NCBI GenBank assembly: GCA_023213395.1
Contig: CM041465.1
Span: forward strand, 77,693,741 to 77,757,740
Reading direction: 5' to 3'
Length of the DNA stretch: 64,000 nt
Origin: Cycas panzhihuaensis
Taxonomy: Eukaryota > Cycadophyta
The position numbers were made by a program, and so were the translations under genes. Numbering within the stretch: the first letter of the stretch is position 1; each line of letters begins with the position of its first letter. This document shows positions 24,412 through 38,000 of the stretch, piece after piece. The notes beneath the pieces are model-generated. The model made no database searches. It saw nothing but the letters and a program-made list of their open reading frames with translations, and had not been told where the DNA came from.

Positions 24412-24624
24412 AGATCCTTGATAGATCTCTTAGATTATTGCACAATGAATACTTGGATATTGAATACACAAGGCCTCAAGGCATTTATATTCTCCCAAGA
24501 GGTGTCACTTGATTAGGGTTGTGACCCTCCGAATAAGTCACACCTTTTGGCTTCACACCCTTTCACTTAATTAAACCATATTAACCTTAACTAAGTGGTT
24601 TAATAATCAACTACCACGTTAACA
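24412..24624 (-). repeat. 3' LTR of copia B, second part
   Basis: Continues the LTR interrupted at 7892. From AGATCCTTGATAGATCTC it aligns with 30478-30694 and ends ...CACGTTAACA. The first five bases are the Tat-like element's target duplication. Confidence 0.93.
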
Positions 24625-24739
24625 TCCCCCGTAATGTAAATGTGGGGAACCTGCAACGTACAGTAGTTGAGTTATCACAAAGGCTGAGACTATCCTGTAG
24701 CTTCTTTATCCTTGTCGACACATCCCGCCTCAAGGATAA

Positions 24740-27700
24740 CATTGGTGATCCTAATTCAGTACGCATATTCGTGAATTAATATTCAATGAGTGACTTGGTG
24801 AATACGTTTGCAAGTTGTAATTCACTCAAACAATAGTCAACCTACAGCTTTCTTGATTTGATATGTTCATGAATGTAATGGTGTTGAATCTCGATATGCT
24901 TTGTACATGCATAAAACTCTGGATTCTTTGGCAGGTGAATGGTACTCTGATTATCAACAAAGAGAATTGGATGTCTATTAGAAATGCCAAGAAATTCCAA
25001 GAGACCTTGCAACCATACTATTTCCTTCACACCAGCATTAAATCCTTGATATTTTACTTCTATAGAAGATAGTGTCACTATCTGTTACTTCTTCAATTGG
25101 CACAAAATAAATCCATTGTCAATACTAAATATGTATGCAAAAGTGGACTTCCAATCGTTAAAATTTCCTCCCTGATCAATGTCTATATAGCCATGCAACC
25201 TAATCTTCTCATCTCTACAGTATTTAAGACCAAGATTGATTGTCCCCTTCATATATTTTAGAATCTACTTTACTACCACCAAATGAGGCTCATAAGGATT
25301 CTACATATAGTGGGAAACCAATCCAATAGTGTATGCGATATCTGGCCTAGTATGAGTCAAATAGATCAGACTCCCTACCAACTTGTGATACTTCGTGCCA
25401 TCTATAGAAGGTTAGGCCATATCCTTCTGCAATATTATGCCTTTTACATATGATGTTGTAATAGGTTTGCAGTGATGCATTCCAAATCTCTCCAATAAGT
25501 TCTTTACATGATGTGACTACAACAACACGATCCTATCTTCCATCTGCCTGATCTGAATGCCCAAGAAATAGTAAAGTTCCCTGAGATCTGTCATGTCAAA
25601 TGAAGCTCCTAAATTAGATTTGACTTCAGTTATAGCCTTTCCATGATTACCGTTGATGATTAGATCATCCACATACACCAGGCAAGCAATTACGGAAGTC
25701 CCTCTTCTCTTCACATACATGTTTGTATTAAGTTCATAAATTTCAAAACCTTCAACTTTCAACTTGGCATCCATCTTCTCATACCAAGCACAGGGTGCTT
25801 ATTTTAGGCCATAGATTGACTTCTTCAGATGGCAAACAAGATGCTTCTAGCCATCCTTAACAAATCCCATAGGCTGCAACATGTATATCTCCTCCTTTAG
25901 ATCCCCATTAAGGAATGCAGACTTAACATCCATCTGGTGTAACTACTAATCTAATGTAGCTGCTAAGGAAATGAGTAAGTGGACCATTCTCATTCTGGAG
26001 ACTGGTGTAAATTTCTCATTGTAGTTAATTCCTTCTTTTCGCTTGAATCCCTATGCAACAAGTCTAGCTTTATACTTGTCCACCTCTCCCTTAGAGCAAA
26101 ACTTTATCTTATAAACCCACTTGCATCATACAAGGTTCTTTGACGGAGGGAGTGGGACCAAATCCCATGTATTATTCTTCATCAGAGAACCATACTCTTC
26201 CTCCATTGTAGCTCTCCATCATGGATCTCCTTTCACTTTAGCAAATGAATCGGGATCACTAGAGTCATTGGTGTTTACCAGCAGAGTTTGACTAATATGA
26301 TGATTTCTGGTTCGTCTGTCATCAGTTAGGATTTACATCACCACACCGGAATCTTCAATAGTTTTTCTTACCTATAAAGGTATAGAAGGACTCGTTGTTC
26401 GAGGTACTTCAACTCGTTGTGGCTCATCACTATTACTCATCCCACTTAGTCCTACTTCCCTAAGTGCTATAGCAATTGGCTCATCATCCTCTTCACTTGA
26501 AGAATCTGGGAATGGGAAAATGGGAGAGTAAAATGGTTCCTCTAATGATCTTTTAGCATGATACATTAATAACTCATCAAATTTAACATCCTAACTAACC
26601 ACAATCTTTTCCCCTTGTGGATCCCATAGTCTATAGGCTTTGTTCTCTATACAATACCCCATGAATATGCATTTTAGACTTTTCCAATCGAGCTTCTTTC
26701 GGGTATCATCTAGGATGTGGGTGTATGTAATACACCCAAACATTCTTAAATGGATAATGGCAGGCTTCAAACTAGTTTATTTCTCTTTGGGGGTTATGCT
26801 ACAAACTACTTGAGTGGGTACCCTATTCAAAATATAAATAGTAGTTGCCACAACATCTGCCCAAAACTTTGGTGGTAGGTTTTTAGTGTGCACCATATAC
26901 CTTGCCATCTCTATTATGGTATGGTTCTTCTTTCAACAACTCCATTCTGTTGTGGGATATATGGGACTGTAAACTCCCACTTTATACCATGGTTGTGACA
27001 GAACTAATTGAACGCATGATTATCATACTCCTTACTATTATCACTTCGTAAAGATTTTATTTTGCAATCACATTCATTTTCAACCACCACTTTCCATTCA
27101 TGAAAGTGATCAAATACATCTGACTTGTTCTTGAGAAAATAAACCTAGGCTTTCCTAGTATAATCATCCATAAATGCAAGTGTATATCAGGCTCTTGATA
27201 TCGAAGGGTCTGGGAGTGGTCCCATAATATTTGAGTGCACAAGGTCTAGATTCTCCTTGGCTCTCCAGGCATTATCCCGAGAAAATGATAGCGGTGATGC
27301 TTGCCATACATACATCCTTCGCATACACCGTCTAAGTAGGAAACTGATGACAGTCCTTCCACCATCTTCAACCTCTTCAGTAGTATAATACTCCTGTAAT
27401 TAAGGTGCCCAAGGCGATTGTGCCATAGTTTACTTTTGTCATCTGCACTGGCAATAAAGGCATAGGACTTCTTCTGAGATTGAAATTTCTCACACACCTA
27501 GAAGTTGTCCCTGACTTTCCTGGTAGCTATGATATCAAAGTTCTATTTTGGGTCCTTTATCAGGCACTTATCATTATAGAGCTCCACTTTCATACCTTGT
27601 TTGCAGATCTCCTAAGTAAACAGAAGGTTCAACTACATCTTGGGTACATAATATACCCCAAAAAACTTGCATCCTGTAATGGAAACTTCACTGATACCAT

Positions 27701-28685
27701 CTACTAGCAATGCGCGAGCATCTCTAAGAACGATCTCAGCACCACTTTGATTTTCATTCAATGTATCAAAGTTTTACCTTTGGTAAGAGATGTGCTTCTG
27801 TGCTCTAGAATCTAGCACCTAATAATATCTCTGATTTGACTCAGCTGACAAGGTCTGTGCTCGGATGCAATGAGTAACAACACTCTTTCCTTTATCATCC
27901 TAGTTACCATTGCGCTTGTTACGATGCTTGAACCAATAATTCTTTTTGTGATGACCATCCTTTTTATAGTAATTACACTTTCCATTAAACTTCTTCTTGT
28001 CTTGAGAGCTTTCTCCAAACCTTTGTGTGAACTTCTCCTCCTTAACATCCTCCTTCCTCTAAGTTTTCATGTCTAGGGCCTAACTTGATAAAGATCCACC
28101 AAGTAATCCATGACATTTTAGCTTGGTATCCTCTGCTAAAATTAGGATTTTGAGCCCATCGAAAGTTTCTACCTCCATCACTTCATATCTACCATAAATA
28201 GTCTAGAATTTGGTAAATACAGTTAGCTTCTCTGACATGATTATCGTAAACAAAAGTACATCATCGATCGAGTTCAGCTTCAATTCTTCTAGCTTGTTCC
28301 TTAAGTCAGTTATGTTATTTAGGTAGGAGCTAATATTGTTCTCATCTTCAACTCATGAATTGAGTAGTTCCAACATTAGTGCAAGATGCCTATTCATCTT
28401 CTTCTTCTCAAAAGTATCACACAACTTCATCCAAATCTTGGATGGGTCATCTAGATTGTGAAACAGTGCTCTTTGGTCCAACGCTAGTGAGAGTTTCAGT
28501 AATCCAACAGCCATAAATTACTTTTCCTTAAGTTTGATATGCTCCTTATGCTCAAGTGGAACTGAAATAAGCTTCACCTTGGTGATTCTCCATAGTTGGT
28601 TCACCATCAATATAAGCTCCATATTGGCCTTCCATTTGTTAAAATTGTTATTGTTAAAGATAACCTTAGGCACGAGCTTCTCCAT
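24740..28685 (-). pseudogene. Gag-pol polyprotein of copia element B
   Basis: The start ATG is at 28685-28683 (MEKLVPKVIFNNN, then KWKANMELIL and LWRITKVKL, the copia gag). The zinc knuckle near 27930 has lost two Cys (CNYYKKDGHHKKNYW). The protease motif VLDSRAQKHIS (usually VLDSGAS) is near 27810. The integrase zinc finger LWHNRLGHLN...CEGCMYGKHH is at 27497-27246. RT is at 25774-25517 with the intact active site VYVDDLII. RNase H is at 25078-24842 (TLSSIEVKYQG, VDNQSTIHLPKNP, TKHIEIQHHYIHE). Length near 1,300 codons is normal for copia. Scattered stops break it into pieces. Confidence 0.9.
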
Positions 28686-30314
28686 ATCGAACAACGGGCT
28701 ATAATATAAATCACACGATACCAGACAATCGTATTAAGGATAGAAATACACCCATGTGTCCTCCTTTAGTTCAAGAGCGATCCCTAGAGACTTTAAAACA
28801 CCAATTATACTTATAGATGCAGGTCATTGACTGCTTCTTCCTCCATAACCATTAATAAATATCCTTTAAATAACCTTCTAAGGTGTAAAAAAGACCTTTA
28901 AGGCATGCAAAATGATGCTCTACGAATAAGGACAACTCCAGGGCACAATCTCCAAGTCTTTGTCACAAAAACTCCCCTTGATTCATGCTCAAAATAGATC
29001 AAGAGTACTCTAAATATGTTACAATATGTAATACTATAGTAAATTAATGGTTCTAAGGGTTTTTATAAAGTTTGATTGAAAGGGGAATATGTCAAAAGGC
29101 ATATTCCCAAAAGTGGCGATTTTTACAAAGAGACGCACTTCCTTACTTAACCCACGTGCTCTAAATATCAATCAAAAGGTATTTTTGATATTACTAAGTT
29201 AGAACCTTAGTATAAACACCACATAAACTTAATATTAAAATGTAGGAGGTGATGGAAAAGGACACGGTTGCTGCTTCATACTAGGCTATCATGTGCATAA
29301 CATACAGACCAACAGATTGAGATGGAGGGATATCACTCACCATACGGTTGGTAAATAGGCTGATTTCAGCCTCATGAGGTCTCAGACATGCCCATCCTCA
29401 TTAAGGACATACCCAACCAGCCTCAACACATACATGGTCACCATAAAACAAACTCAACCGGCCTCCAAACACTCACAGATACCAAAAAACTGGCTCTACC
29501 AGCCTCTAACAAGTGCCTAGCCAACCTTAAATAGGCCTAGCTAGTGTCAAAAAATGCCCAGCCACACTCTAAGTGCACCAAATCAATCATGAATCGTGCT
29601 CAGCCATCATACAAGACACTCAAATAGCCTCAAAATAGTTGTACAGTCCTTGTTTAACATACCCAAGTCTTCAAAGGAGTATACAATTAACCCATCTATT
29701 GCTCAACATATAGATGTAGGCTCAATAGGATGTATACAATAGAGATAGGTAGATCACACTCCTAATTAAAGACACTACAACTCAAAAAATCAGCAGTTTG
29801 ATAATATGTTCTGCTATCTACTCAATCCAATCTTGGTATAGAGGGCTGAAAACATCCCAGAAAGGCTCTAATCTCTCCCTTATATAGATAAGATGAATGA
29901 AATACTAGAAAAGGCTTACCCTTTTTAAGTTTTATAGTAATTTTGGTGAGAAAATAACCAACTTACTCGTGTACATAGATGGCTATCCTTAAAGTCACCA
30001 AATCACCATAAGTACGTGTTCTGCTCACTTGAATCACTTCAACAGACCATCAACCAACTTCGGATGACCCCCAACAAGCCAACTCCAACCATAAATATGG
30101 TCTTCACACCTGAATATTGACTCCAATAACCGTTACACTATATTGAATAGTGATCTCCACTGCTTCAACCACCACTGATTTGTTATGTTTACTTCTATAC
30201 GTTACTAGAGGTGATGGACCCTTAGGATAAGTCTTGGGTTTGATGGCTTCACCTGGCAACCAACGATCACATCGCTCCGCTCAATATTAGGCTTCAGCTA
30301 TGTAGGACCCTACT
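28686..30314 (-). other. Long leader of copia element B
   Basis: About 1.6 kb between the primer-binding site and the gag start with no coding potential that I recognise. Around 29390-29600 it repeats short AGCCTC/GGCCTC-containing motifs. Copia leaders are usually far shorter. Confidence 0.7.
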
Positions 30315-30326
30315 GCTCTGATACCA
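30315..30326 (-). promoter_or_regulatory. Primer-binding site of copia B
   Basis: Minus strand TGGTATCAGAGC, an exact match to the initiator-Met tRNA primer site, touching the LTR. Confidence 0.93.
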
Positions 30327-30694
30327 TGTTTGGGAACATGAAATCATACATGAATGTTCCTAACTGCAGAATCTTTTACCATACACAACAAGCAAACAAA
30401 TAAATATACATAGATAATAGATGCACAGTACATAAGTATTTACATGGGAAAACCCTTTCGAGAAAAAACCCACCACAAAAGGATCTTTGATGGATCTCTT
30501 AGATTATTACACAATGAATTCTTGGATATTGAATACACAAGGCCTCAAGGCATTTATATTCTCCCAAGAGGTATCACTCAATTAGGGTCGTGACCCTCCT
30601 AATAAGTTGCACCTTTTAGCTTCGCACCCTTTTACTTAATTAAACCACATTTAACATTAACTAAGTGGTTTAATAATTAATTGCCACATTAACA
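30327..30694 (-). repeat. 5' LTR of copia B
   Basis: 368 bp, TG...CA ends, followed by the exact duplication GTCTT. Partner of 7734-7892 plus 24412-24624. Confidence 0.94.
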
Positions 30695-31188
30695 GTCTTG
30701 TCTGTTATGCTACTTCCAGTTTCCTGTTTGATGAATATTCCTGTGTGTCTATGGTGAAGGTGTAGTATTCCTAGATTAAATATGATTACATGTGATTTTG
30801 ACTCCATGAAGTAAGTAGATTCCTCCTTATTTGTCTCCAAGTCTACTAGGATGATTGACTTCTTGAGCCAATGATCACCCCCTTGAAAGGAAATGAGTGA
30901 TAGTGATCCCTTTCATAACTTTACCTTTTTAGATATGTGTGCAAAACTAGCAAGATGCCTTGTTTTCTCCATATTATCCAAAAAAATCTCTGTACCATGT
31001 ATGATGAGGATTTTCATAGTGATTACATATACATATTTCTAGATTAAGGCTATAAAAAGATGGAACATTATTTTGACATGATTGAACTTCATGATTAAGT
31101 AGTGTACCTAAAACATATGATGACCTTGATAAACAAGATTTTGATCATATAGTATTTTGCCTGTGTTCCTTCTTTCTTTAAAGGAACT

Positions 31189-32064
31189 TTATAGAGTTGT
31201 TGTAGAATATGTTGTTATAATTTTGATTCTTTTAAAGATGAAAATAGAAGATGTGACTAAGTTGAGAGGAATCATAGATAGTCTCCAATACATGCATATC
31301 ACTATATGTCCTAACATCATTTGAATCCTGGTTACCAATCTGTCAACATAAACTAAGACAATGTTGCTCATACCTTCTATTAGGATGCATGTGTCTCCAT
31401 AAAGAATTACCTGTAAAGGTTGGGATTCAAGCTCCTCAACTTTCACTCTTCTAACAATCCCAGATGTGGGCTTTCCTATAATCTTAGTGAGGCTTAGGTT
31501 ATTTGGTGAATTCAAATCTTCATCAGATTTTGTACAAAGATCATCAAACTCTTGTCCATTTGCTTTAGGAGCATCATTTGAATCTATGTGAGGATTGTCC
31601 TTACTAGAATTAAACTAATTTTTAGCTTTCCTTTTTAGCTTCTTCCTTTGGTTCCTTGTCCTTTTGATACCCTCTTATACTTCTTCAAGACCCTTTTCAT
31701 GTACTTCTGCTAGTAGATTCTAGGTGTCTTCAGTTGAGTCAATATTTTGAAGAGTTTGGACAAGGAAGTGGTATGAAGGATGAAGGTTCTCCTTGTCGAA
31801 AGCTGCAACCATTGTATTAACAACTACCCTATTTTCCTTTTTTAAGGTTAACTCCCCTTCTTCATTAATTAAAACTCTTCCAAGCACAATATTCCATAAT
31901 CCTTTTATTCTAAAAACACATTCCATTTTAATTCTCCAAATCCAAAAATTGACTCTAATATATTTAGGCAAAACTATATTGGTATCTGTTACCCAATGTT
32001 CATTCTTTTCTGGCACAAAGGTAATGACCTCACTTAACTCCATATTGTGTGAGCAAGAAAACAT
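31189..32064 (-). pseudogene. Gag-like remnant of outer element A
   Basis: The frame 32064-31720 reads FWIWRIKMECVFRIKGLWNIV, resembling the W-x3-M-x8-GLW pattern near the start of copia gag, and later TLQNIDSTEDT followed by a stop and NLLAEVHEKGLEEV. The open frame 31515-31189 downstream is not recognised. No protease, integrase or RT follows before element B's insertion. The gag assignment is tentative. Confidence 0.4.
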
Positions 32065-32119
32065 TTCTCAAAGTTTATGTCTTCATAGCTATAATAAGCC
32101 AAATATCTCTACCAAATAA

Positions 32120-34506
32120 TTTGTCCTTCTTCCCTTGCTATCAATTAAATTTTGATCGAAATCTCCTTTACTTGCGTATTAATAACCAAGAAGTATTACT
32201 TTATTAAAAGAATCAACTAGAATGTTTGTTCCTATTGACTAATCTACCTAGTGCAGAGTAGAGCAAGTTAAATTATAGAGATCTTATAGCCAAGTTATTT
32301 TAGCAACCTATCTGTAAAATAAAACTTGACCAACAGAATTCAATCAACAAGGTTCATGGATTTTAGGGCAGTTTTCCCAAGCTGCAGACTTCAAACAGGA
32401 AGTAGGATTCCTTCATACATGTCATAGCTTCTAAATAACACAACAAAACTTGATATAACATAGGTCTGCAGCAATAATCACCTTAGACAAATCTAAAGTC
32501 ACTGGGGATGGAAACAAAACATCTTCTCATAAGTCAATTAATATAGGCCACACTGTTGTTAAGAGTGATAGGTTATATGAGACACCAGGAGCTCCCATAA
32601 TACATCACAAATCATCTGATAGGCTTTTACATAAGAAGTAGTCATGTTAGATGCTTTTGCTTCACATGAAACAGACAAAGTATATCATGTTACAAGAAAT
32701 TTGGAGGTGGAAAAACTGCAAACTAGTAGGATAGATCTTATTATAATTGTTGTTGAAGAGACACTCCAAACTATAAAATCATCAAGTAATAATAGTTTGC
32801 TAGAAATGCCTGCTAATGAAGCTCTGATAACTATGGCATGAGTTTTAGCAAGTATAGAATTATTATTATCTATAGCATACAAAATTTCCTGAACAACTAT
32901 TGCCACTGGAAGATGTTCCAAGTTTGGGTCTTGGCAAAGAATTTTAATATCTTGAAGTTTAGCAAGGTAGAAATCTCTTTCCTTCTCCAGATTGTCTATA
33001 GAAATCTTTAGTTCTATGATCTATTCATTCATGGATTGAACCTGTGCTCAACTTGAATAATAAAAACATCAAGGAAGAGGATGACGTGGATACAACTGTC
33101 CTTAATAATCAGACTCTCCTTATGCTGTAAAACTCAAACTCAACTAGCACCCAATAACTTCAGAAAATTATTCTTATACAACAAAACATATACAAGTATG
33201 AATATTGTAGCAAAGCTCACATATAAGCACTACATATTGAAGATATCATCAACTATGTGAAGACAGACCTAAAGATAAACCTACATACATGGCATTCTAT
33301 GAAAAGAACCAGGGTGAAAGATAACAACTCTAATGCATAGACCTGGAAGGCTTTGGAAATGATATCATCACGATGAGAAACATGATATTGATAGTTACAA
33401 TAGCTATATATATAAGGGTCAACAATCTAGCCATTCTGGTAGAACATCAACCCCAGACAACAAGTTATATGCTGGTCAAGTGAATGTTTAGATGACAAGT
33501 TGAATGTTGGTTAAGGGCAAGTGAATGCAGGGAAAGGAGATGAGCTTCTTTAGTGGAATTAACAATGCCTGCAAAAATAAAGCATGACCTAAATTACAAA
33601 ATCCATATAAGTCATTCTTATTATCACGCATAAGCTTGTCAACTACCCTGCTTGTAAAGGACATCTAGGGAAACTCAAATATCCTTTATTCTCTAGAGTT
33701 TTTGATTAGATTAAATCTTCCAAACTCTCGGTGTTCTTCATAAAAATTGTCACCAATGTAGGCCCTGCTACATCGACTTACAAAGCTAAGGTGATTGCTC
33801 CAAATGGCGTGACGATTGATAGTACCTAAGTCAATGTCTTCAATAGTAGACAACTTGATCCAATGTTTCTTTGCACCATAGTTTGCGATCTACTTTTACT
33901 CAACTCGAGCCTTATATTATTGGTGATTGTACTTCAAGTCTAGAAACGAAGCTTGGCATGCTAGATAGACCTTTGTTAATAATGGAGCATATAAATCCTT
34001 TATTACATGAGAAAGAGAGATGCTTAGATTGAGTAATCTGGGTAGTTCACAAATAAAACCTCCTCACAGCAAGCCCAGGCAATAGTAATTCTTCTGCCTT
34101 AATGGTCATAAAAGGTAAAGGAGTATTTATATTTTTCATTCCAATATTTACTTAGAATTGGTGGAAAGCTAGGGTTTCACCAAATCCTAAATTGACTAAT
34201 AAACATAGGCAGATGGATTTCCACGGATGTGTTATAAAAAACATTGATCCAATGAACAACTTCAACATCAATTCTTAAAATAACTTTAATGTCATTACTT
34301 CTCCATACATGCTAGCCTCAATCTCTAAGATAAATGGTAATATAATAAAAAAGTGATATTACCTGGCACATAGGGCCTTAGACCTTCTCTATTAATTTGA
34401 TCTCCAAATCTGATAATTGACTTGATAGAGCCACCTCCTTGCTTGAACACTTTGTCCTTTACTGGACTTCTTCTCTCTCAATCTTCTTCTTACTGCAGGA
34501 TGGTCT
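32120..34506 (-). other. Leader or unrecognised internal part of element A
   Basis: 2.4 kb between the primer site and the gag-like remnant. Small open frames on both strands near 32640-32920 overlap each other and match nothing I know. Confidence 0.5.
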
Positions 34507-34518
34507 GCTCTAATACCA
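34507..34518 (-). promoter_or_regulatory. Primer-binding site of element A
   Basis: Minus strand TGGTATTAGAGC, one change from the initiator-Met primer site, touching the LTR. Confidence 0.88.
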
Positions 34519-34900
34519 TGTTAAATTTTAACATGGAAAGTATTTAACTCTAATAATATCAATTAACAAAGCAATACTTGTATTAACATAACATAAATAG
34601 ATTATATTAGAACATTAATGCACCGTAGACTCAACATGAGTCCCAATGATGACTTGATTCTATACACTACCTCGACCACCGTTATATACAAAATAGGTGG
34701 GATGACATATAAGAGAAGTAATGCATATGGGACAATTACCTTAAACTTAACCCATGGCACTTTACCAACTAATGACCTTCTAACTTTCCACAGAATATTA
34801 TTATAACGTATGACTCCTAGACCTTAATACTTAGGATTATGACTATTGACTCTAAGATACTTTACTTAGATACATATACATTAAGCATTATATTCTAACA
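34519..34900 (-). repeat. 5' LTR of element A
   Basis: Partner of 7149-7526, followed by the exact target duplication CTTTT (34901-34905). Confidence 0.94.
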
Positions 34901-35059
34901 CTTTTTTTGCCATTTGTACACTTATACTTTTTTGGTATAATTATATACTCATACAACCTTAACTTGCTAATGAGGGAAAAAATATTTTTTTCATAGTTTC
35001 TTATCATTTTTTCTAATAACATAGTCTTTGTTTACTAATTAAGAGACTTAGATAAATTA

Positions 35060-38000
35060 ATTGGATAAAATTAGGGTGCCTAAAAAATAAAATGAAAGGT
35101 TTTTTAGTTGCCAAAAATACCTAGGATATTGTCATAGAAAAAATTAAATAATTAGGTGCAATAAACACTATGAAGCTTGCTAGTTAGGAGGAAAGATATA
35201 GGCATGCCCATGCAATGATCGCATTATCCCTAAGAGACTCTATACTAACTCATATAAGTGAAGCCTCCTTATTTATAGAAGCCTAGAAGATTCTTATTAC
35301 CCTATACAGCCAAAAGAATAAAACCCAAAAAATTACCCTTAAAGAACAATTGTACTAACTGTATCTAAGGGAGGGTGAACAAATCTTTAACTTCATTACC
35401 AAAGTGGTAAAAGTTAAAGATAATCTAGAATTTATTAGTGAACTTGTATTTAACACATAAATTGTTCACCTTATTCTTAAAAAGTTACTAAAGTCATTTC
35501 ATAATCTTGTAAATACTATCACTTTGGTTGGACAAGCTAGTACCATGTCATTTAATACTCTTTGTGGATATCTTTTATAGCAAGAGCAAAGGATTTAAAG
35601 ATATGATAAAGAAATTGATATTGAGTAAGTATTCATTTTAAGATTAAGAGTTAGGAAATGAGACTTTAGTAGAGGATGGTTTATAAGATGAAGGTTAACA
35701 AATGCAAGAGGCGATAGAGGGAAATTTATATAAGGAAGATCATGAGTTGTTAGAGAAAGGCTAGCAGATAATTCAAGATGGTATCATTGTGGGAGATCAA
35801 GACATTTTACCATTGACTATAGATCAATTAAAACTCATCCTTGTTATCACTGTAGAAGATTTAGACATCTTTTGAGTAAATGTCTACATAGAAGAGTAGA
35901 GATCTATAAGAGAAAGTGAGTTGAATGTAACTACAGTAATGAGCAATCTAAAAATAAGGAAGAAGAAATTATGTTTATCATCGTATTATCCTCTTGCACT
36001 CAAAATAATGAAGATCAGTTCATAGAATTTGGATCTTTGAATCATATGATAGTAAGAGAAGACTAGTTTGAGACTCATCATCTATATTCCTTAAATAAAA
36101 CTATGGAACTTGGAGGTAACTTTTCTTTGTACATAAAAGGTAAGGGAACTATTATAATAAAGATCAATAAAAAAATCAAAAGGACTGGTAACATCCTATT
36201 TGTCTCAGGATTAAAGAAAAATCTTTTTTTTTTTTTTTGTATCTTAATTAATAAAGAAAAAACTTTAAATCATCTTTGATAAAGATAGAAAATATTATAT
36301 CTGAGATATAAAAATAAGTAGTGTTATTATTACAGAAGGGATAGGGACTGTTAATCCCTATAAATTAGTCTCTACTCTCATTCAATATCTTTCTATAAAG
36401 TTTTTTATTGTTCTTAGTATTAATAATAAAATCTGGCATTTTTGATATGGATATATTATAAATATTAGGTTGAAAATTCTTAAAATACTTAAGATAGTTG
36501 ATGGATTACCTGAAGATATTACAATAAGTTCTTATGTTTGCAAAGGTTGTGTGATGGGTAAACAACACAGGTCTTAGTTTCAAGTAATATTAGAGTTGGT
36601 TCATAGTAATATATATGGACTAATTATACCAAATTATGTTAATGGTGTTAAGTATTTCCTTACTTTTATTATACAACTTTAATAGGAAAAAACTAAACAT
36701 TTTTCATCTTCAACAAGTTAGAAGCCTTTAATATTTTTAAATAATTTAAAACTTAAGTTGACTTAGAAAGTGGATACAAAATTAAAATCCTTAGAACAGA
36801 TGGAGGAGGGGAATATATCTCGAATGATTTTTTAAGTTTTTATAAAACAAATGGCATTCATAGATAGCTTACTACTCTTTATACTCCATAACGTAATAGA
36901 GTGGTTAAAAGATTAAATAGAACTATAATATAAATGGCTAAATGTATGATAAAGAAAAGGAGTATTTAATGCATATTGAGTTGAAATTATTAATATTATT
37001 ATCTATCTTATAAATAGAAGCCCCATAAAAGCTTTTGATAAACTTACTCTAGAAGAAGCATGGTCAAGTAGAAAACCTAACGTAAGGCATCTTAGAGTTT
37101 TTGGAAGCATTGCTTTTATATATATTCTTGGTAAAAAAAGGTATAAATTAGATGACAAAAGCATTAAATGTACTATGCTTAGATATAGCAATAAGTCTAA
37201 AGCTTATTAGTGCATAAATCCAAAGAATAACAAAATCTATGTTAGCAGAGATGTCACATTTGACAAAATGACCTCAATAAAAAATGATCAAGTATACATT
37301 TCAAAAGACAAAATAATTTAGGAAGGAACTATAGAGATTCCTAATAAAGAAGTTGTAACTTAAGAAGTAGCTACATCTCATGAAGAAATTAGAGTAAAAG
37401 AACAAGAAAATGATTCTTTAGAAGAAATTGTTTAGTTTAAAAGAAGACTACCTAAGTAGTACTTAAAATTGTAGAAGAGTCAAAAGTAGATGTCTTTGAA
37501 TAGAGAACAAGATCTCCAAGACATTAGACCTTAATCTGTTTAGTTTAACCTTAGAACTATAAAGAAGCTTGTAGAAAGGTAGAATAACTAGAATTCATAA
37601 ATAAGAAAATGTTCTCTATAAAACGAAATAATACTTGGGAACTAGTTGTCCCTTTTAAAGGTAAACTTATTATGGGGTATAAATAGGTTTACAAAATAAA
37701 AGAGAAGCCTAATGGTAACATTGAAAAAAATGTCTTTTTAAATTATAATCTAGATGAAAAAGTTTACATAGAGCAACTTGTAGGATATACAAAAAAATGA
37801 GAAGAGCACCTAGTTTGCAAATTTAAAAAGGCTTTGTATGGCTTAAAGTAAGTGTTATGGGCTTGGTATGTAAAGCTAGATCATCATCTCAAAGAAAAAG
37901 GATTCAATATGTATGAATTTAAACTAAGTCTTTATATTAAAAAATAAGAAAATGGTTCGGTTACCATAATCATTGTTTATATGGCTTATATGATTATTAC

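Larger units (their letters stand above)
7734..30694 (-). mobile_element. Ty1/copia element B, inserted in A and split by a Tat-like element
   Basis: Right LTR 30327-30694 (368 bp) begins TGTTTGGGAACATG and ends ...TTAACA. The left LTR is in two parts, 7734-7892 and 24412-24624, interrupted by the Tat-like element. Exact 5-bp duplications GTCTT flank B at 7729-7733 and 30695-30699. A perfect initiator-Met primer site (minus-strand TGGTATCAGAGC, 30315-30326) touches the right LTR. A purine tract (minus-strand ACGGGGGA) touches the left LTR at 24625. Protein order gag, protease, integrase, RT, RNase H on the minus strand is copia order. Confidence 0.95.
7149..34900 (-). mobile_element. Outer copia-like LTR element A (carries two nested insertions)
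   Basis: Two direct repeats, 7149-7526 and 34519-34900, both start TGTTAAATTTTAACATGG; the right ends ...CTAACA and the left ...CTAATA. They are flanked by CTTTT at 7144-7148 and 34901-34905. Left of the right LTR is a minus-strand initiator-Met primer site (34507-34518, TGGTATTAGAGC), and right of the left LTR a purine tract AAGGAGAGG, so transcription runs right to left. Removing the insertion at 7734-30694 leaves about 4.8 kb. I find only a gag-like remnant and no RT or integrase, so it looks non-autonomous or very decayed. Confidence 0.92.
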
